The notes under the pieces: model-generated | The model's database searches: none | What the model was told of the DNA's origin: nothing | Seen by the model: only the letters and a program-made list of their open reading frames with translations | Source of the DNA: an uncultured Faecalibacterium sp. | Lineage (GTDB): Bacteria > Bacillota > Clostridia > Oscillospirales > Ruminococcaceae | Length of the DNA stretch: 14,179 nt | NCBI GenBank assembly: GCA_900540455.1 | Contig: UQGD01000042.1 | Span: 1-14,179, forward strand | Direction: 5' to 3' | Program-made: the position numbers and the translations under genes | In this document: piece after piece, positions 1 through 5,977 of the stretch | How the letters are laid out: every line of letters starts with the position of its first letter | Numbering within the stretch: position 1 is the first letter of the stretch

Positions 1-49
1 CCTCTCCCTTTCGGGAGAGGTGGCACGGCGAAGCCGTGACGGAGAGGGT
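1..49. repeat. GC-rich hairpin repeat at the window edge
   Basis: Two adjacent hairpins are visible: CCTCTCCC (1-8) pairs with GGGAGAGG (13-20), and CACGGC (24-29) pairs with GCCGTG (33-38). GGAGAGG at 41-47 could instead pair with CCTCTCC at 1-7, giving a larger alternative stem around the second hairpin. The element probably continues to the left of the window. It resembles the short intergenic palindromic repeats of Faecalibacterium-like genomes, but that is from memory. Only this copy is present in the window. A terminator role for an unseen upstream gene is possible, although no T-run follows. Confidence 0.55.
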
Positions 50-162
50 TGAGCCGCCCCCTCAGCCATCCTTTAGCCCAGCGGAGCGTCCTGCTTATAG
101 CAGAAGTACAAGCATCCCCATAGTTTTTTCTCTCTCTTCTTATTTTATAATAGAAATGATGT

Positions 163-191
163 TTGCGCAAGTCAACTGAACGTGCTAGAAT
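163..191 (+). promoter_or_regulatory. Putative promoter of the PAP2 gene
   Basis: TTGCGC (163-168) is followed by a 17-base spacer and TAGAAT (186-191). A TG one base before the -10 makes it an extended -10 promoter. The predicted start near 198 leaves a leader of about 50 bases. A second TATAAT at 146-151 has no convincing -35 box. Confidence 0.55.
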
Positions 192-217
192 AGGAATCCA
201 TTATTAAGAAAGGAGCA

Positions 218-236
218 GGACGACCCACTCCCTCTG
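218..236 (+). repeat. Leader motif shared with uxaB (copy 1)
   Basis: The sequence GGACGACCCACTCCCTCTG lies in the predicted leader of the PAP2 gene. A copy with 17 of 19 identical bases is at 7669-7687 in the uxaB leader. Both start about 11-20 bases after the predicted transcription start. Function unknown. Confidence 0.5.
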
Positions 237-250
237 GGCCGCCAAAAACA

Positions 251-913
251 ATGAAAGGCAAATCCCTAAAAGGGCGTCTGCGGCCTCATCTTTGGTACCA
301 GGCATACTGGTTTGTCTACTTGATCTGGTTTTTCACCCTGGATGCTTTGGTGCAGGACCCCAAATACATCATCCATAGCCCACTGGACGACTATATCCCT
401 TTTAATGAATGGTTCGTTTTCCCCTATTGCAGCTGGTTTGTTCTTCTGGCGTTGGTGCTGGCACTGCTTTGGTGGAACGATACTCCCAGCTATGACCGGC
501 TCTGTTTAAGTATGTTCTCTGGTATGAGCCTCTGCCTTATCCTTTATATGCTGTTCCCCAACGGCCTGCAGCTCCGCCCGGACCCCGCCACGCTGGGGCG
601 GGACAACCCGGCGCTTTGGCTGATGCGGCTGCTCTGGGCGGCGGACTCCTCCAACAATGTCTGCCCCTCCATCCACTGTCAAAGCACAGGCTGCATGGCA
701 CTGGCCATGTGGTACAGCTCACTGGCATACCGTCACCGCTGGATCCGTCCGGTTGCAGCGGTATGGGCCGCTGCGATCTGTGCTTCCACCCTGTTTACCA
801 AGCAGCATGCGGTGGTGGATGTGGTCATGGGGCTGGCTGTGGCAGCGGTCTGGCTGCCGGTATTCCGCCGGAGATGGAAAAAACTTGAGCAAAACCACAA
901 AAACCTTGTCTAA
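251..913 (+). CDS. PAP2-superfamily integral membrane phosphatase
   Basis: A 220-residue multi-pass membrane protein of the PAP2 (type 2 phosphatidic acid phosphatase) superfamily. Such enzymes usually dephosphorylate lipid phosphates or transfer phospho-head groups at the membrane surface. Visible motifs are a CPSIHC core (Ser140, His142) and a KQHxxxD core (His186, Asp190), matching the second and third conserved PAP2 motifs. The first motif is reduced to Arg109-Pro110: the position six residues before the Arg-Pro, where the classical Lys would be, is Phe102. This resembles the PAP2_3/inositolphosphotransferase-like branch. About five or six hydrophobic segments are spaced along the chain, ending in a basic tail. 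The only in-frame ATG near the front is at 251, and it has no Shine-Dalgarno at normal distance; the nearest AAGGAG is about 35 bases upstream. The physiological substrate cannot be read from the sequence. No clear link to the uronate genes. Confidence 0.8.
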   Translation: MKGKSLKGRLRPHLWYQAYWFVYLIWFFTLDALVQDPKYIIHSPLDDYIPFNEWFVFPYCSWFVLLALVLALLWWNDTPSYDRLCLSMFSGMSLCLILYMLFPNGLQLRPDPATLGRDNPALWLMRLLWAADSSNNVCPSIHCQSTGCMALAMWYSSLAYRHRWIRPVAAVWAAAICASTLFTKQHAVVDVVMGLAVAAVWLPVFRRRWKKLEQNHKNLV

Positions 914-932
914 AAATTAGCAATCTCTCCTA

Positions 933-962
933 TTGACGACAGCACCGACTGACCGTTAAAAT
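933..962 (+). promoter_or_regulatory. Putative promoter of gntR
   Basis: TTGACG (933-938), an 18-base spacer and TAAAAT (957-962) lie just after the PAP2 stop codon. The predicted start near 969 gives a leader of about 70 bases before the gntR start codon. A weaker alternative, TTGATA at 973-978 with TATGTA at 996-1001, would overlap the palindrome at 978-1004. Confidence 0.5.
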
Positions 963-977
963 GATAGTTGGCTTGAT

Positions 978-1004
978 ATATTGATAAAATGATTTTATGT
1001 ATAT
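978..1004. promoter_or_regulatory. AT-rich palindrome upstream of gntR, putative operator
   Basis: ATAAAAT-G-ATTTTAT (984-998) is a perfect 15-base dyad centred on 991. ATAT arms at 978-981 and 1001-1004 continue the symmetry after two unpaired bases on each side. It sits between the predicted start and the ribosome-binding site of gntR, so it could be an operator for this or another regulator. It does not match the TTGTATACAA palindrome of the uronate genes. Confidence 0.4.
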
Positions 1005-1037
1005 CGGCCCATAAAAAACGATCAAGGAGGGATCAGG

Positions 1038-1712
1038 ATGGCAGAACTGAGCGCACGGGAAGCCGCTTATCAGATGCTACGGCAGCGGATCATCACTATG
1101 GACCTTAAGCCCGGCGACCCGCTCAATGATCGCGAGCTTGCCCTGCAGATGGGCATCAGCCGCACCCCCATGCGGGAGGCTTTGATCATGCTGAACATCG
1201 CCCATATGGTGGTCATCAAACCCCAAAGCGGCACCCATGTAGCACCCATCGACCTGAACCTTATGGAACAGGAGCAGTTCGCCCGTTTTACCCTGGAAAA
1301 AGAGATGCTGGAACGCCTGCGCGGAAGGCTGAACCATGCACAGGAGGCGGACTACCGGCGCAATATCGAGGAGTATCGCCTGCTGGAGCAGCAGCCCGAA
1401 AGCCCCGAGCGCAACACCCGTATGCTGGCATTGGACAACCGGTTCCACCGCAAGAGCTTTGAGCTGTGCGGCATGGAGGCGCATTTTGACCATATGCTGT
1501 CCACCTTCCAGCACATTGAACGGCTGCGCATCTTCAGTCTCCATACGGACGAAAACAAATCGGTCTGCGGCGCCCACACCCGTATCCTGGAGGCTGTGCT
1601 GCATGGCACTTCTTCCCAGCTCAGCGATGCCCTCAGCGAGCATCTCGGCCGCTACAAGCAATCGGTGGCGGAAGCCCAGCGCATCCATCCGGACTATTTT
1701 ATCGACGGCTGA
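1038..1712 (+). CDS. GntR-family (FadR subfamily) transcriptional regulator, probable uronate regulator
   Basis: A 224-residue DNA-binding regulator. Residues about 8-70 form a winged helix-turn-helix with the GntR hallmarks: a KPGDPLNDRELA segment, then GISRTPMREAL, then a QSGTHVAP wing. Residues about 75-210 form an all-helical FCD effector domain. Its likely metal ligands are Asp133 and His137 (LDNRFH), His180 (CGAHTRIL) and His202 (LSEHL). FCD regulators such as UxuR and ExuR of Enterobacteria sense hexuronates or pathway intermediates; that assignment here is inference from family and position. AAGGAGG at 1024-1030, seven bases before the ATG, supports the start. The gene has its own promoter and terminator and lies upstream of uxuAB in the same orientation. 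It is the only regulator in the window, so it is the best candidate to bind TTGTATACAA before uxuA, uxaC and uxaB. Repressor or activator status is not decided by sequence. Confidence 0.85.
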   Translation: MAELSAREAAYQMLRQRIITMDLKPGDPLNDRELALQMGISRTPMREALIMLNIAHMVVIKPQSGTHVAPIDLNLMEQEQFARFTLEKEMLERLRGRLNHAQEADYRRNIEEYRLLEQQPESPERNTRMLALDNRFHRKSFELCGMEAHFDHMLSTFQHIERLRIFSLHTDENKSVCGAHTRILEAVLHGTSSQLSDALSEHLGRYKQSVAEAQRIHPDYFIDG

Positions 1713-1763
1713 CCTTATCAGGGTATCCCCCCTGTCGGCGCAGCCGCAATGATCTGCCCTTGC

Positions 1764-1803
1764 AAACGGCCCTCTGGTGTAAAGACACCGGGGGCCGTTT
1801 TTC
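1764..1803 (+). terminator. Rho-independent terminator of gntR
   Basis: AAACGGCCC (1764-1772) pairs with GGGCCGTTT (1792-1800), and GGTGT (1776-1780) pairs with ACACC (1785-1789) around an AAAG loop. The T-run extends to 1802. It separates gntR from uxuAB. Confidence 0.85.
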
Positions 1804-1846
1804 TTGTCCGGGGGATTTATTTCCGGGTCTTTGTCTGATTTGTGTA

Positions 1847-1856
1847 TTGTATACAA
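1847..1856. promoter_or_regulatory. TTGTATACAA operator upstream of uxuA
   Basis: This is a perfect ten-base palindrome, identical to 7631-7640 and matching 7518-7527 at nine of ten positions. Its centre is about 71 bases before the predicted uxuA transcription start, upstream of the -35 box rather than over it. Confidence 0.65.
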
Positions 1857-1887
1857 GAAGAAGCGGCAAAAAACAGCAAAACGCCCA

Positions 1888-1916
1888 TTGCCAAATTTGA
1901 ACTGATATACTAGAAT
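1888..1916 (+). promoter_or_regulatory. Putative promoter of uxuAB
   Basis: TTGCCA (1888-1893), a 17-base spacer and TAGAAT (1911-1916) form a good sigma-A-type promoter. The predicted start is near 1923, giving a leader of about 65 bases. Confidence 0.7.
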
Positions 1917-1928
1917 AGAGATGATGGA

Positions 1929-1951
1929 GCGTTCCGCTTTGGGGCGGACGC
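1929..1951 (+). other. Hairpin in the uxuA leader
   Basis: GCGTTCCGC (1929-1937) pairs with GCGGACGC (1944-1951) as eight base pairs with one bulged T and a six-base loop. It begins within about ten bases of the predicted 5' end, and no T-run follows, so a transcript-stabilising role is more likely than termination. The 11-mer AAAGCAAAGCA immediately after it (1952-1962) recurs in the uxaB leader at 7692-7702. Confidence 0.45.
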
Positions 1952-1987
1952 AAAGCAAAGCAAACCGAATTTAAGGAGGTCCCTATT

Positions 1988-3079
1988 ATGCCTATGAAGA
2001 TGGGTTGGCGCTGGTATGGCGAGGGCAATGACCCCATCAGCCTCAGCGACATCAAGCAGATCCCCGGTGTTACCAGCATTGTCTGGGCATTGCACAACAA
2101 GATGCCCGGTGAGGTGTGGGAGGTGGACGAGATCCAGACCGTCGCCGACCAGATCCACGCCCACGGCTTTGACATGGACGTGGTGGAGTCGGTCAACGTC
2201 CACGATGACATCAAGATCGGCCTGCCCACCCGGGATAAATATATCGAGAACTACAAGCAGTGCATCCGCAACCTGTCCAAGTTTGGCGTCAAGGTCATCT
2301 GCTACAACTTCATGCCCATTTTTGACTGGACCCGTACCGATCTGTTCCACCCGGTGGGCGACGGCTCTACGGCTCTGTTCTATCAGAAGGACATGATCCA
2401 GGACGATTACAAGGCCATGGCCGAGTATATCATGAGCTTTACCGAGAAGTACAACATGACCTTCCCCGGCTGGGAGCCGGAGCGTATGGCCAAGCTGGAC
2501 GAGCTGTTCAAGGCCTATGCCCCTGTTACTAAGGAGAAGCTGTGGGAGAACCTGAAGTACTTCCTGGAGGCTCTGATGCCCACCTGCCGTGAGTGCGATA
2601 TCAAGATGGCCATCCACATGGATGACCCCCCCTGGGATATCTTTGGCCTGCCCCGCCTGCTGGTGGATGCCGAGAGCATCGACCGCTTCCTGAACATGGT
2701 GGACGACGAGTACAACTGCCTGACCCTGTGCTCCGGCAGCCTGAACGCCAACCCCAACAACAATGTGGCGGAGATCGTCCGCAAGCACTGCGACCGCATT
2801 GCTTTTGCTCACATCCGCAACATCCACCACTTCCCCAACGGCGACTTCTCTGAGGCTGCACACCGCGACTGCTGCGGCGAGACCGGCATCATCGAGATCC
2901 TGCGCGCCTACCATGACTGCGGCTACGAGGGCTACATCCGCCCCGACCACGGCCGTCAGCTGTGGGAGGAAGGCCCCGGCGTCTGCCGTCCCGGTTACGG
3001 CAAGTACGACCGTGCCCTGGGTGTGCAGTATATGCTGGGCGTCTGGGATACCCTGGACCGTCTGGAAGGCAAGAACTGA
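1988..3079 (+). CDS. uxuA: D-mannonate dehydratase
   Basis: A 363-residue cytosolic enzyme that dehydrates D-mannonate to 2-keto-3-deoxy-D-gluconate, the last step of the glucuronate arm. Length fits the short Firmicute form; the E. coli enzyme is about 394 residues. The N-terminus (KMGWRWYGEGND) and the ESVNVHDDIK segment are typical of the family. Metal-binding residues known from the Streptococcus suis enzyme appear in the right order and spacing: Cys248 (CSGSLN), His275 (AHIRN) and Asp320-His321 (RPDHGR), consistent with a Mn2+-dependent TIM-barrel dehydratase. AAGGAGGT at 1973-1980, seven bases before the ATG, fixes the start. It is the first gene of a two-gene operon with uxuB, 29 bases apart. 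Its codons are strongly biased to GC-ending forms, which suggests high expression. The TTGTATACAA site upstream suggests control by the adjacent GntR regulator. Confidence 0.96.
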   Translation: MPMKMGWRWYGEGNDPISLSDIKQIPGVTSIVWALHNKMPGEVWEVDEIQTVADQIHAHGFDMDVVESVNVHDDIKIGLPTRDKYIENYKQCIRNLSKFGVKVICYNFMPIFDWTRTDLFHPVGDGSTALFYQKDMIQDDYKAMAEYIMSFTEKYNMTFPGWEPERMAKLDELFKAYAPVTKEKLWENLKYFLEALMPTCRECDIKMAIHMDDPPWDIFGLPRLLVDAESIDRFLNMVDDEYNCLTLCSGSLNANPNNNVAEIVRKHCDRIAFAHIRNIHHFPNGDFSEAAHRDCCGETGIIEILRAYHDCGYEGYIRPDHGRQLWEEGPGVCRPGYGKYDRALGVQYMLGVWDTLDRLEGKN

Positions 3080-3108
3080 TCGGTTAAAACAAAGAAAGGT
3101 GAGCTGTT

Positions 3109-4695
3109 ATGAAGCTTTCTGATATCAAAAACGGCGCTCTGTCCGCTGATTGGGCAGAGAAGGGCTACGAGCTGCCTCAGTTTGACATTGAGGCTGTCAA
3201 GGCCAAGACCCACGCTGAGCCTACCTGGATCCACTTCGGCGCAGGCAACATCTTCCGCGCTTTCCCCGCTGCTATCCTGAATGAGGCCCTGAACAGCGGC
3301 AAGTACGACCGCGGCGTTATCGTGGCCGAGAGCTTTGACTACGAGATCATCGACAAGGCCTACCGCCCCTACGATAACCTGAGCCTGCTGGTCTGCCTGC
3401 AGTCCACCGGCACCATTGAGAAGAAGGTCATCGCTTCTGTTACCGAGAGCCTGAAGGCAGACTACTCCTTCGGCGAGGACTGGGCACGTCTGGTGGAGAT
3501 CTTCCAGAACCCCAGCCTGCAGATGGCTTCCTTCACCATCACCGAGAAGGGCTACGGCGTTGCTCCTGCTGACCTGGAGCGCGGCCTGACCCCCGTGCTG
3601 GCAATGGGCAAGGTCACTGCACTGCTGTACGAGCGCTTCAAGGCCGGTGCCCTGCCCCTGACCGTGCAGAGCATGGACAACTGCTCTCACAACGGCGATA
3701 AGGTCAAGGATGCTGTCTTTGCTTACGCTTCCAAGTGGGTGGAGCAGGGTCTGGTCCCGGCTGAGTTCCTGGCTTATGTGCAGGATCCCGCCAAGGTCAG
3801 CTATCCCTGGAGCATGATCGACAAGATCACCCCGCGCCCCGATGCCAAGGTCCAGCAGATGCTGGCCGACGACGGCTTTGAGGATAACTACACCATCGTG
3901 ACCGAGAAGCACACCTTTACTGCTCCCTTTGTCAACGCAGAGGAGACCCAGTACCTGTGCATCGAGGACAACTATACCAACGGCCGTCCCCCGCTGGAGC
4001 TGGGCGGCGTGCTGTACTGCAGCCGTGAGACTGTGGACAAGATCGAGAAGATGAAGGTCTGCACCTGCCTGAACCCGCTGCATACCGCTATGTCCATTTA
4101 CGGCTGCATGCTGGGCTATGACCTGATCAGCGCCGAGATGGCAGACCAGGACATCCGCGGCTTCATCCAGAAGATCGGCTATATCGAGGCTATGCCCGTC
4201 GTGGTCGATCCCGGCGTGCTGAACCCCTATGAGTTCATCGGCGCTGTCATCAACCGCCGCCTGCCCAACCCCTTTATGCCGGATGCTCCCCAGCGTATTG
4301 CCACCGATACCTCCCAGAAGCTGGCCATCCGCTTCGGCGAGACCATCAAGGCTTACGAGGAGCGTGGTCTGGACAAGTCCAACCTGGTGCTGATCCCCCT
4401 GGTGCTGGCTGGTTACGCCCGCTACCTGAAGGGCATCAACGACAACGGCGAAGCCTTTGAGCCCTCGGCCGATCCGCTGCTGGCGGAGCTGCAGCCCATC
4501 GTGGCTGGCCTGGAGGTCAAGGAAGGCGAGCAGGATTTCAGCTGCCTGAAGAAGCTGTACAGCCGCACCGACGTATTCGGCGTGGACCTGTACGCTGTGG
4601 GCCTGGGCGAGAAGATCGAGTCCATGGTCAAGGAGCTGTACGCCGGCCCCGGCGCTGTGCGCAAGACTCTGCACAAGTACGTCGTTGCCCGCTAA
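3109..4695 (+). CDS. uxuB: D-fructuronate reductase (mannitol dehydrogenase family)
   Basis: A 528-residue NAD(H)-dependent oxidoreductase of the polyol-specific long-chain dehydrogenase/reductase family. The N-terminal Rossmann domain carries HFGAGNIFRA (Gly44 to Arg50). The C-terminal domain carries the catalytic Lys-x5-Asn-x2-His signature at Lys316, Asn322 and His325. Mannitol, fructuronate and tagaturonate reductases share this fold. Fructuronate reduction to D-mannonate is assigned because the gene follows uxuA by 29 bases in the same operon and a second paralogue (7730-9244) is paired with altronate dehydratase. It is somewhat longer than the E. coli enzyme (about 486 residues). A GAAAGGTGAG ribosome-binding site lies just before the ATG. 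Lys and Glu codons are almost all AAG and GAG, as in uxuA. Substrate swap with the other reductase is the main alternative. Confidence 0.9.
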   Translation: MKLSDIKNGALSADWAEKGYELPQFDIEAVKAKTHAEPTWIHFGAGNIFRAFPAAILNEALNSGKYDRGVIVAESFDYEIIDKAYRPYDNLSLLVCLQSTGTIEKKVIASVTESLKADYSFGEDWARLVEIFQNPSLQMASFTITEKGYGVAPADLERGLTPVLAMGKVTALLYERFKAGALPLTVQSMDNCSHNGDKVKDAVFAYASKWVEQGLVPAEFLAYVQDPAKVSYPWSMIDKITPRPDAKVQQMLADDGFEDNYTIVTEKHTFTAPFVNAEETQYLCIEDNYTNGRPPLELGGVLYCSRETVDKIEKMKVCTCLNPLHTAMSIYGCMLGYDLISAEMADQDIRGFIQKIGYIEAMPVVVDPGVLNPYEFIGAVINRRLPNPFMPDAPQRIATDTSQKLAIRFGETIKAYEERGLDKSNLVLIPLVLAGYARYLKGINDNGEAFEPSADPLLAELQPIVAGLEVKEGEQDFSCLKKLYSRTDVFGVDLYAVGLGEKIESMVKELYAGPGAVRKTLHKYVVAR

Positions 4696-4737
4696 ACTGG
4701 GCAGCCATGCGCTGAATCAAACTTAGCTATCTCCGTT

Positions 4738-4779
4738 CCCGCGCTGCGTTTTGCTTTGCCGCAGCGTGGGATTTTTTTT
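4738..4779 (+). terminator. Rho-independent terminator of uxuAB
   Basis: CCCGCGCTGCG (4738-4748) pairs with CGCAGCGTGGG (4760-4770), an 11-base stem with one G-U pair, followed by A and eight Ts. It lies 42 bases after the uxuB stop. Confidence 0.9.
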
Positions 4780-4791
4780 GCAGTCGAACAC

Positions 4792-4837
4792 AAAAGACCG
4801 GCCCGCCGCCCTCACAGGGCAGCAGGCCGGTCTTTTT
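4792..4837. terminator. Bidirectional terminator between uxuB and lrgB
   Basis: AAAAGACCGGCC (4792-4803) pairs perfectly with GGCCGGTCTTTT (4825-4836). A nested hairpin GCCCT/AGGGC (4808-4812 with 4816-4820) sits in the loop. A-run and T-run flanks make it work on either strand. On the minus strand it ends lrgAB; on the plus strand it backs up the uxuAB terminator. Confidence 0.85.
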
Positions 4838-4846
4838 ATGTACCGC

Positions 4847-5539
4847 TTAGATCAGGTTTGCGAATATGGGGCAGAGTACCGCCGTCAGCACACCGGCTAC
4901 TGCGATGGACAGGCCGCTCATGGCGCCTTCCACCTCCCCCATCTGCAGGGCTTTACTGGTCCCCACCGCATGGGCTGCAGTGCCAATGCCCACACCCTTG
5001 GCAATGGGGTCTGTAATGCCAAACCAGCGGTAGACGCTTTCGGCCAGCAGGTTCCCTACAATGCCGGTCAAAATCACCACCGCACCGGTCAGGGCAACAA
5101 TGCCCCCCAGCTCAGCGGATACGTCCATGCTGATGGCGGTGGTCACAGACTTGGGCAACAGGGTCACATACTGTTCCCGGGTCATATCCAGCGCCACGGC
5201 CAGCAGCCAGGCGCTGGCCAGGCTGACCAGACTGCCCACACCGATCCCCGCCAGGATGGCCACTGCATTGCGGCGCAGCAGGTCCAGTTTTTCATACAGC
5301 GGGATGGCCAGACTGATGGTAGCAGGCAGCAGCAGATAGCTTACCGGCGCTGCGCTGGCCTTATAATCCTGGTAAGGGATGCCCAGCACGCTGAGCAGAA
5401 CGACCACAAAAATACTGCCCAGCAAAAGCGGGTTCATCCAGGCTTTGCCGGTGCGTCGATGCAGCCAGCTGCCCAGGGCAAAAGCCCCCATTGTCAGCAT
5501 CACGCCCCAGACAGCTGAAGTAGACAGGAATTCACTCAT
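4847..5539 (-). CDS. lrgB: LrgB/CidB-family membrane protein
   Basis: A 230-residue polytopic membrane protein of the LrgB/CidB family, with about six hydrophobic segments and a glycine-rich C-terminal half typical of the family (GVGIGTAAHAVGTSKAL, then a GAMSGLSIAVAGVLTAVL segment). LrgAB and CidAB were first described as holin/antiholin-like modulators of murein hydrolase activity. In Bacillus subtilis (PftAB) and Streptococcus mutans the pair is linked to pyruvate transport. Here it overlaps lrgA by eight bases (ATGAGTGA), so the two are translationally coupled. AAGGAGG at the end of lrgA, six bases before the ATG, sets the start. It lies downstream of uxaC on the same strand but behind a terminator. 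Because KDG breakdown yields pyruvate directly, a pyruvate-handling role fits the context; that is inference. Confidence 0.88.
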   Translation of the reverse strand: MSEFLSTSAVWGVMLTMGAFALGSWLHRRTGKAWMNPLLLGSIFVVVLLSVLGIPYQDYKASAAPVSYLLLPATISLAIPLYEKLDLLRRNAVAILAGIGVGSLVSLASAWLLAVALDMTREQYVTLLPKSVTTAISMDVSAELGGIVALTGAVVILTGIVGNLLAESVYRWFGITDPIAKGVGIGTAAHAVGTSKALQMGEVEGAMSGLSIAVAGVLTAVLCPIFANLI

Positions 5540-5912
5540 GGCGGTCCTCCTTTTTCCGGGCGGTCAGAGCCTGGGTGGTGCGCCCGGCGCATATCAGGAT
5601 CAGTACCGTCACCGGTCCTACCGCCAGCACCACCGGCAGCGCCATAGCCCCCAGCTCGGTCCACAGCTCCATGACCCCTGCCGCCGCCGGAACGAACAGC
5701 AGCGGGAAGATCCCGGTAAGGAACATCCCGGTCTCCTGCACCTGATCCAGCCGGACGATGCCCAGACACAGGGCAGCCAGCAGCAGCACCAGACCATAGA
5801 TGCTGGCCGGGATAGGCAAAGGCAGCACAGCATGCAGCAGCTCCCCTAAAAAGCAGAATGCCAGGATACGGACAAATTGAAACAAATACTTCGTACTCGA
5901 TTCCTCCCACAA
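5532..5912 (-). CDS. lrgA: LrgA/CidA-family small membrane protein (start uncertain)
   Basis: A small four-helix membrane protein of the LrgA/CidA family, partner of the LrgB protein it overlaps. The family signature is clear: FLGELLHAVLPLPIPASIYG, then a leucine-rich helix, then TGIFPLLFVPAAAGVM, and a charged C-terminal tail. The 5' end is a problem. The outermost start is TTG at 5912, giving 126 residues, but it falls inside the T-run of the uxaC terminator and has no upstream ribosome-binding site. A second in-frame TTG at 5885 gives 117 residues beginning MFQFVRILAFCFLGE, which aligns better with usual family starts. The GGGAGGA at 5902-5908 is then about 17 bases away. No ATG is available in frame before the first helix. 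No separate promoter is obvious, so expression may rely on read-through from uxaC. The pair may move pyruvate or act holin-like. Confidence 0.82.
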   Translation of the reverse strand: MWEESSTKYLFQFVRILAFCFLGELLHAVLPLPIPASIYGLVLLLAALCLGIVRLDQVQETGMFLTGIFPLLFVPAAAGVMELWTELGAMALPVVLAVGPVTVLILICAGRTTQALTARKKEDRHE

Positions 5913-5951
5913 AAAGCGGCGCCGCAGAGAACTTTCTTCTGCGGTGCCGCT
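5911..5951 (-). terminator. Rho-independent terminator of uxaC
   Basis: Read on the minus strand, AGCGGCACCGCAGA (5951-5938) pairs with TCTGCGGCGCCGCT (5928-5915), a 14-base stem with one mismatched or wobble position, followed by TTTTT at 5915-5911. It ends uxaC 27 bases after its stop codon. The T-run is immediately followed by the GGGAGGA that precedes lrgA, so a leaky stop would feed lrgAB. Confidence 0.85.
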
Positions 5952-5977
5952 GCGCTCAGTTCAGAGCCAAAGGCAGA

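Noticed and set aside
146..151. TATAAT as the main PAP2 promoter
   Set aside because: No recognisable -35 box stands 16-18 bases upstream; the TTGCGC/TAGAAT pair at 163-191 is better.
2995..4674. 559-codon minus-strand frame opposite uxuB
   Set aside because: Shadow of uxuB for the same reason; the composition is biased and it has no start signals. The long minus-strand frames opposite uxaB (7595-9256), uxaA (9257-10729) and uxuA (1910-2950) are rejected likewise.
4847..5912. Prophage holin/antiholin cassette
   Set aside because: The LrgA/LrgB families are chromosomal, and no phage gene, integrase or endolysin is present.
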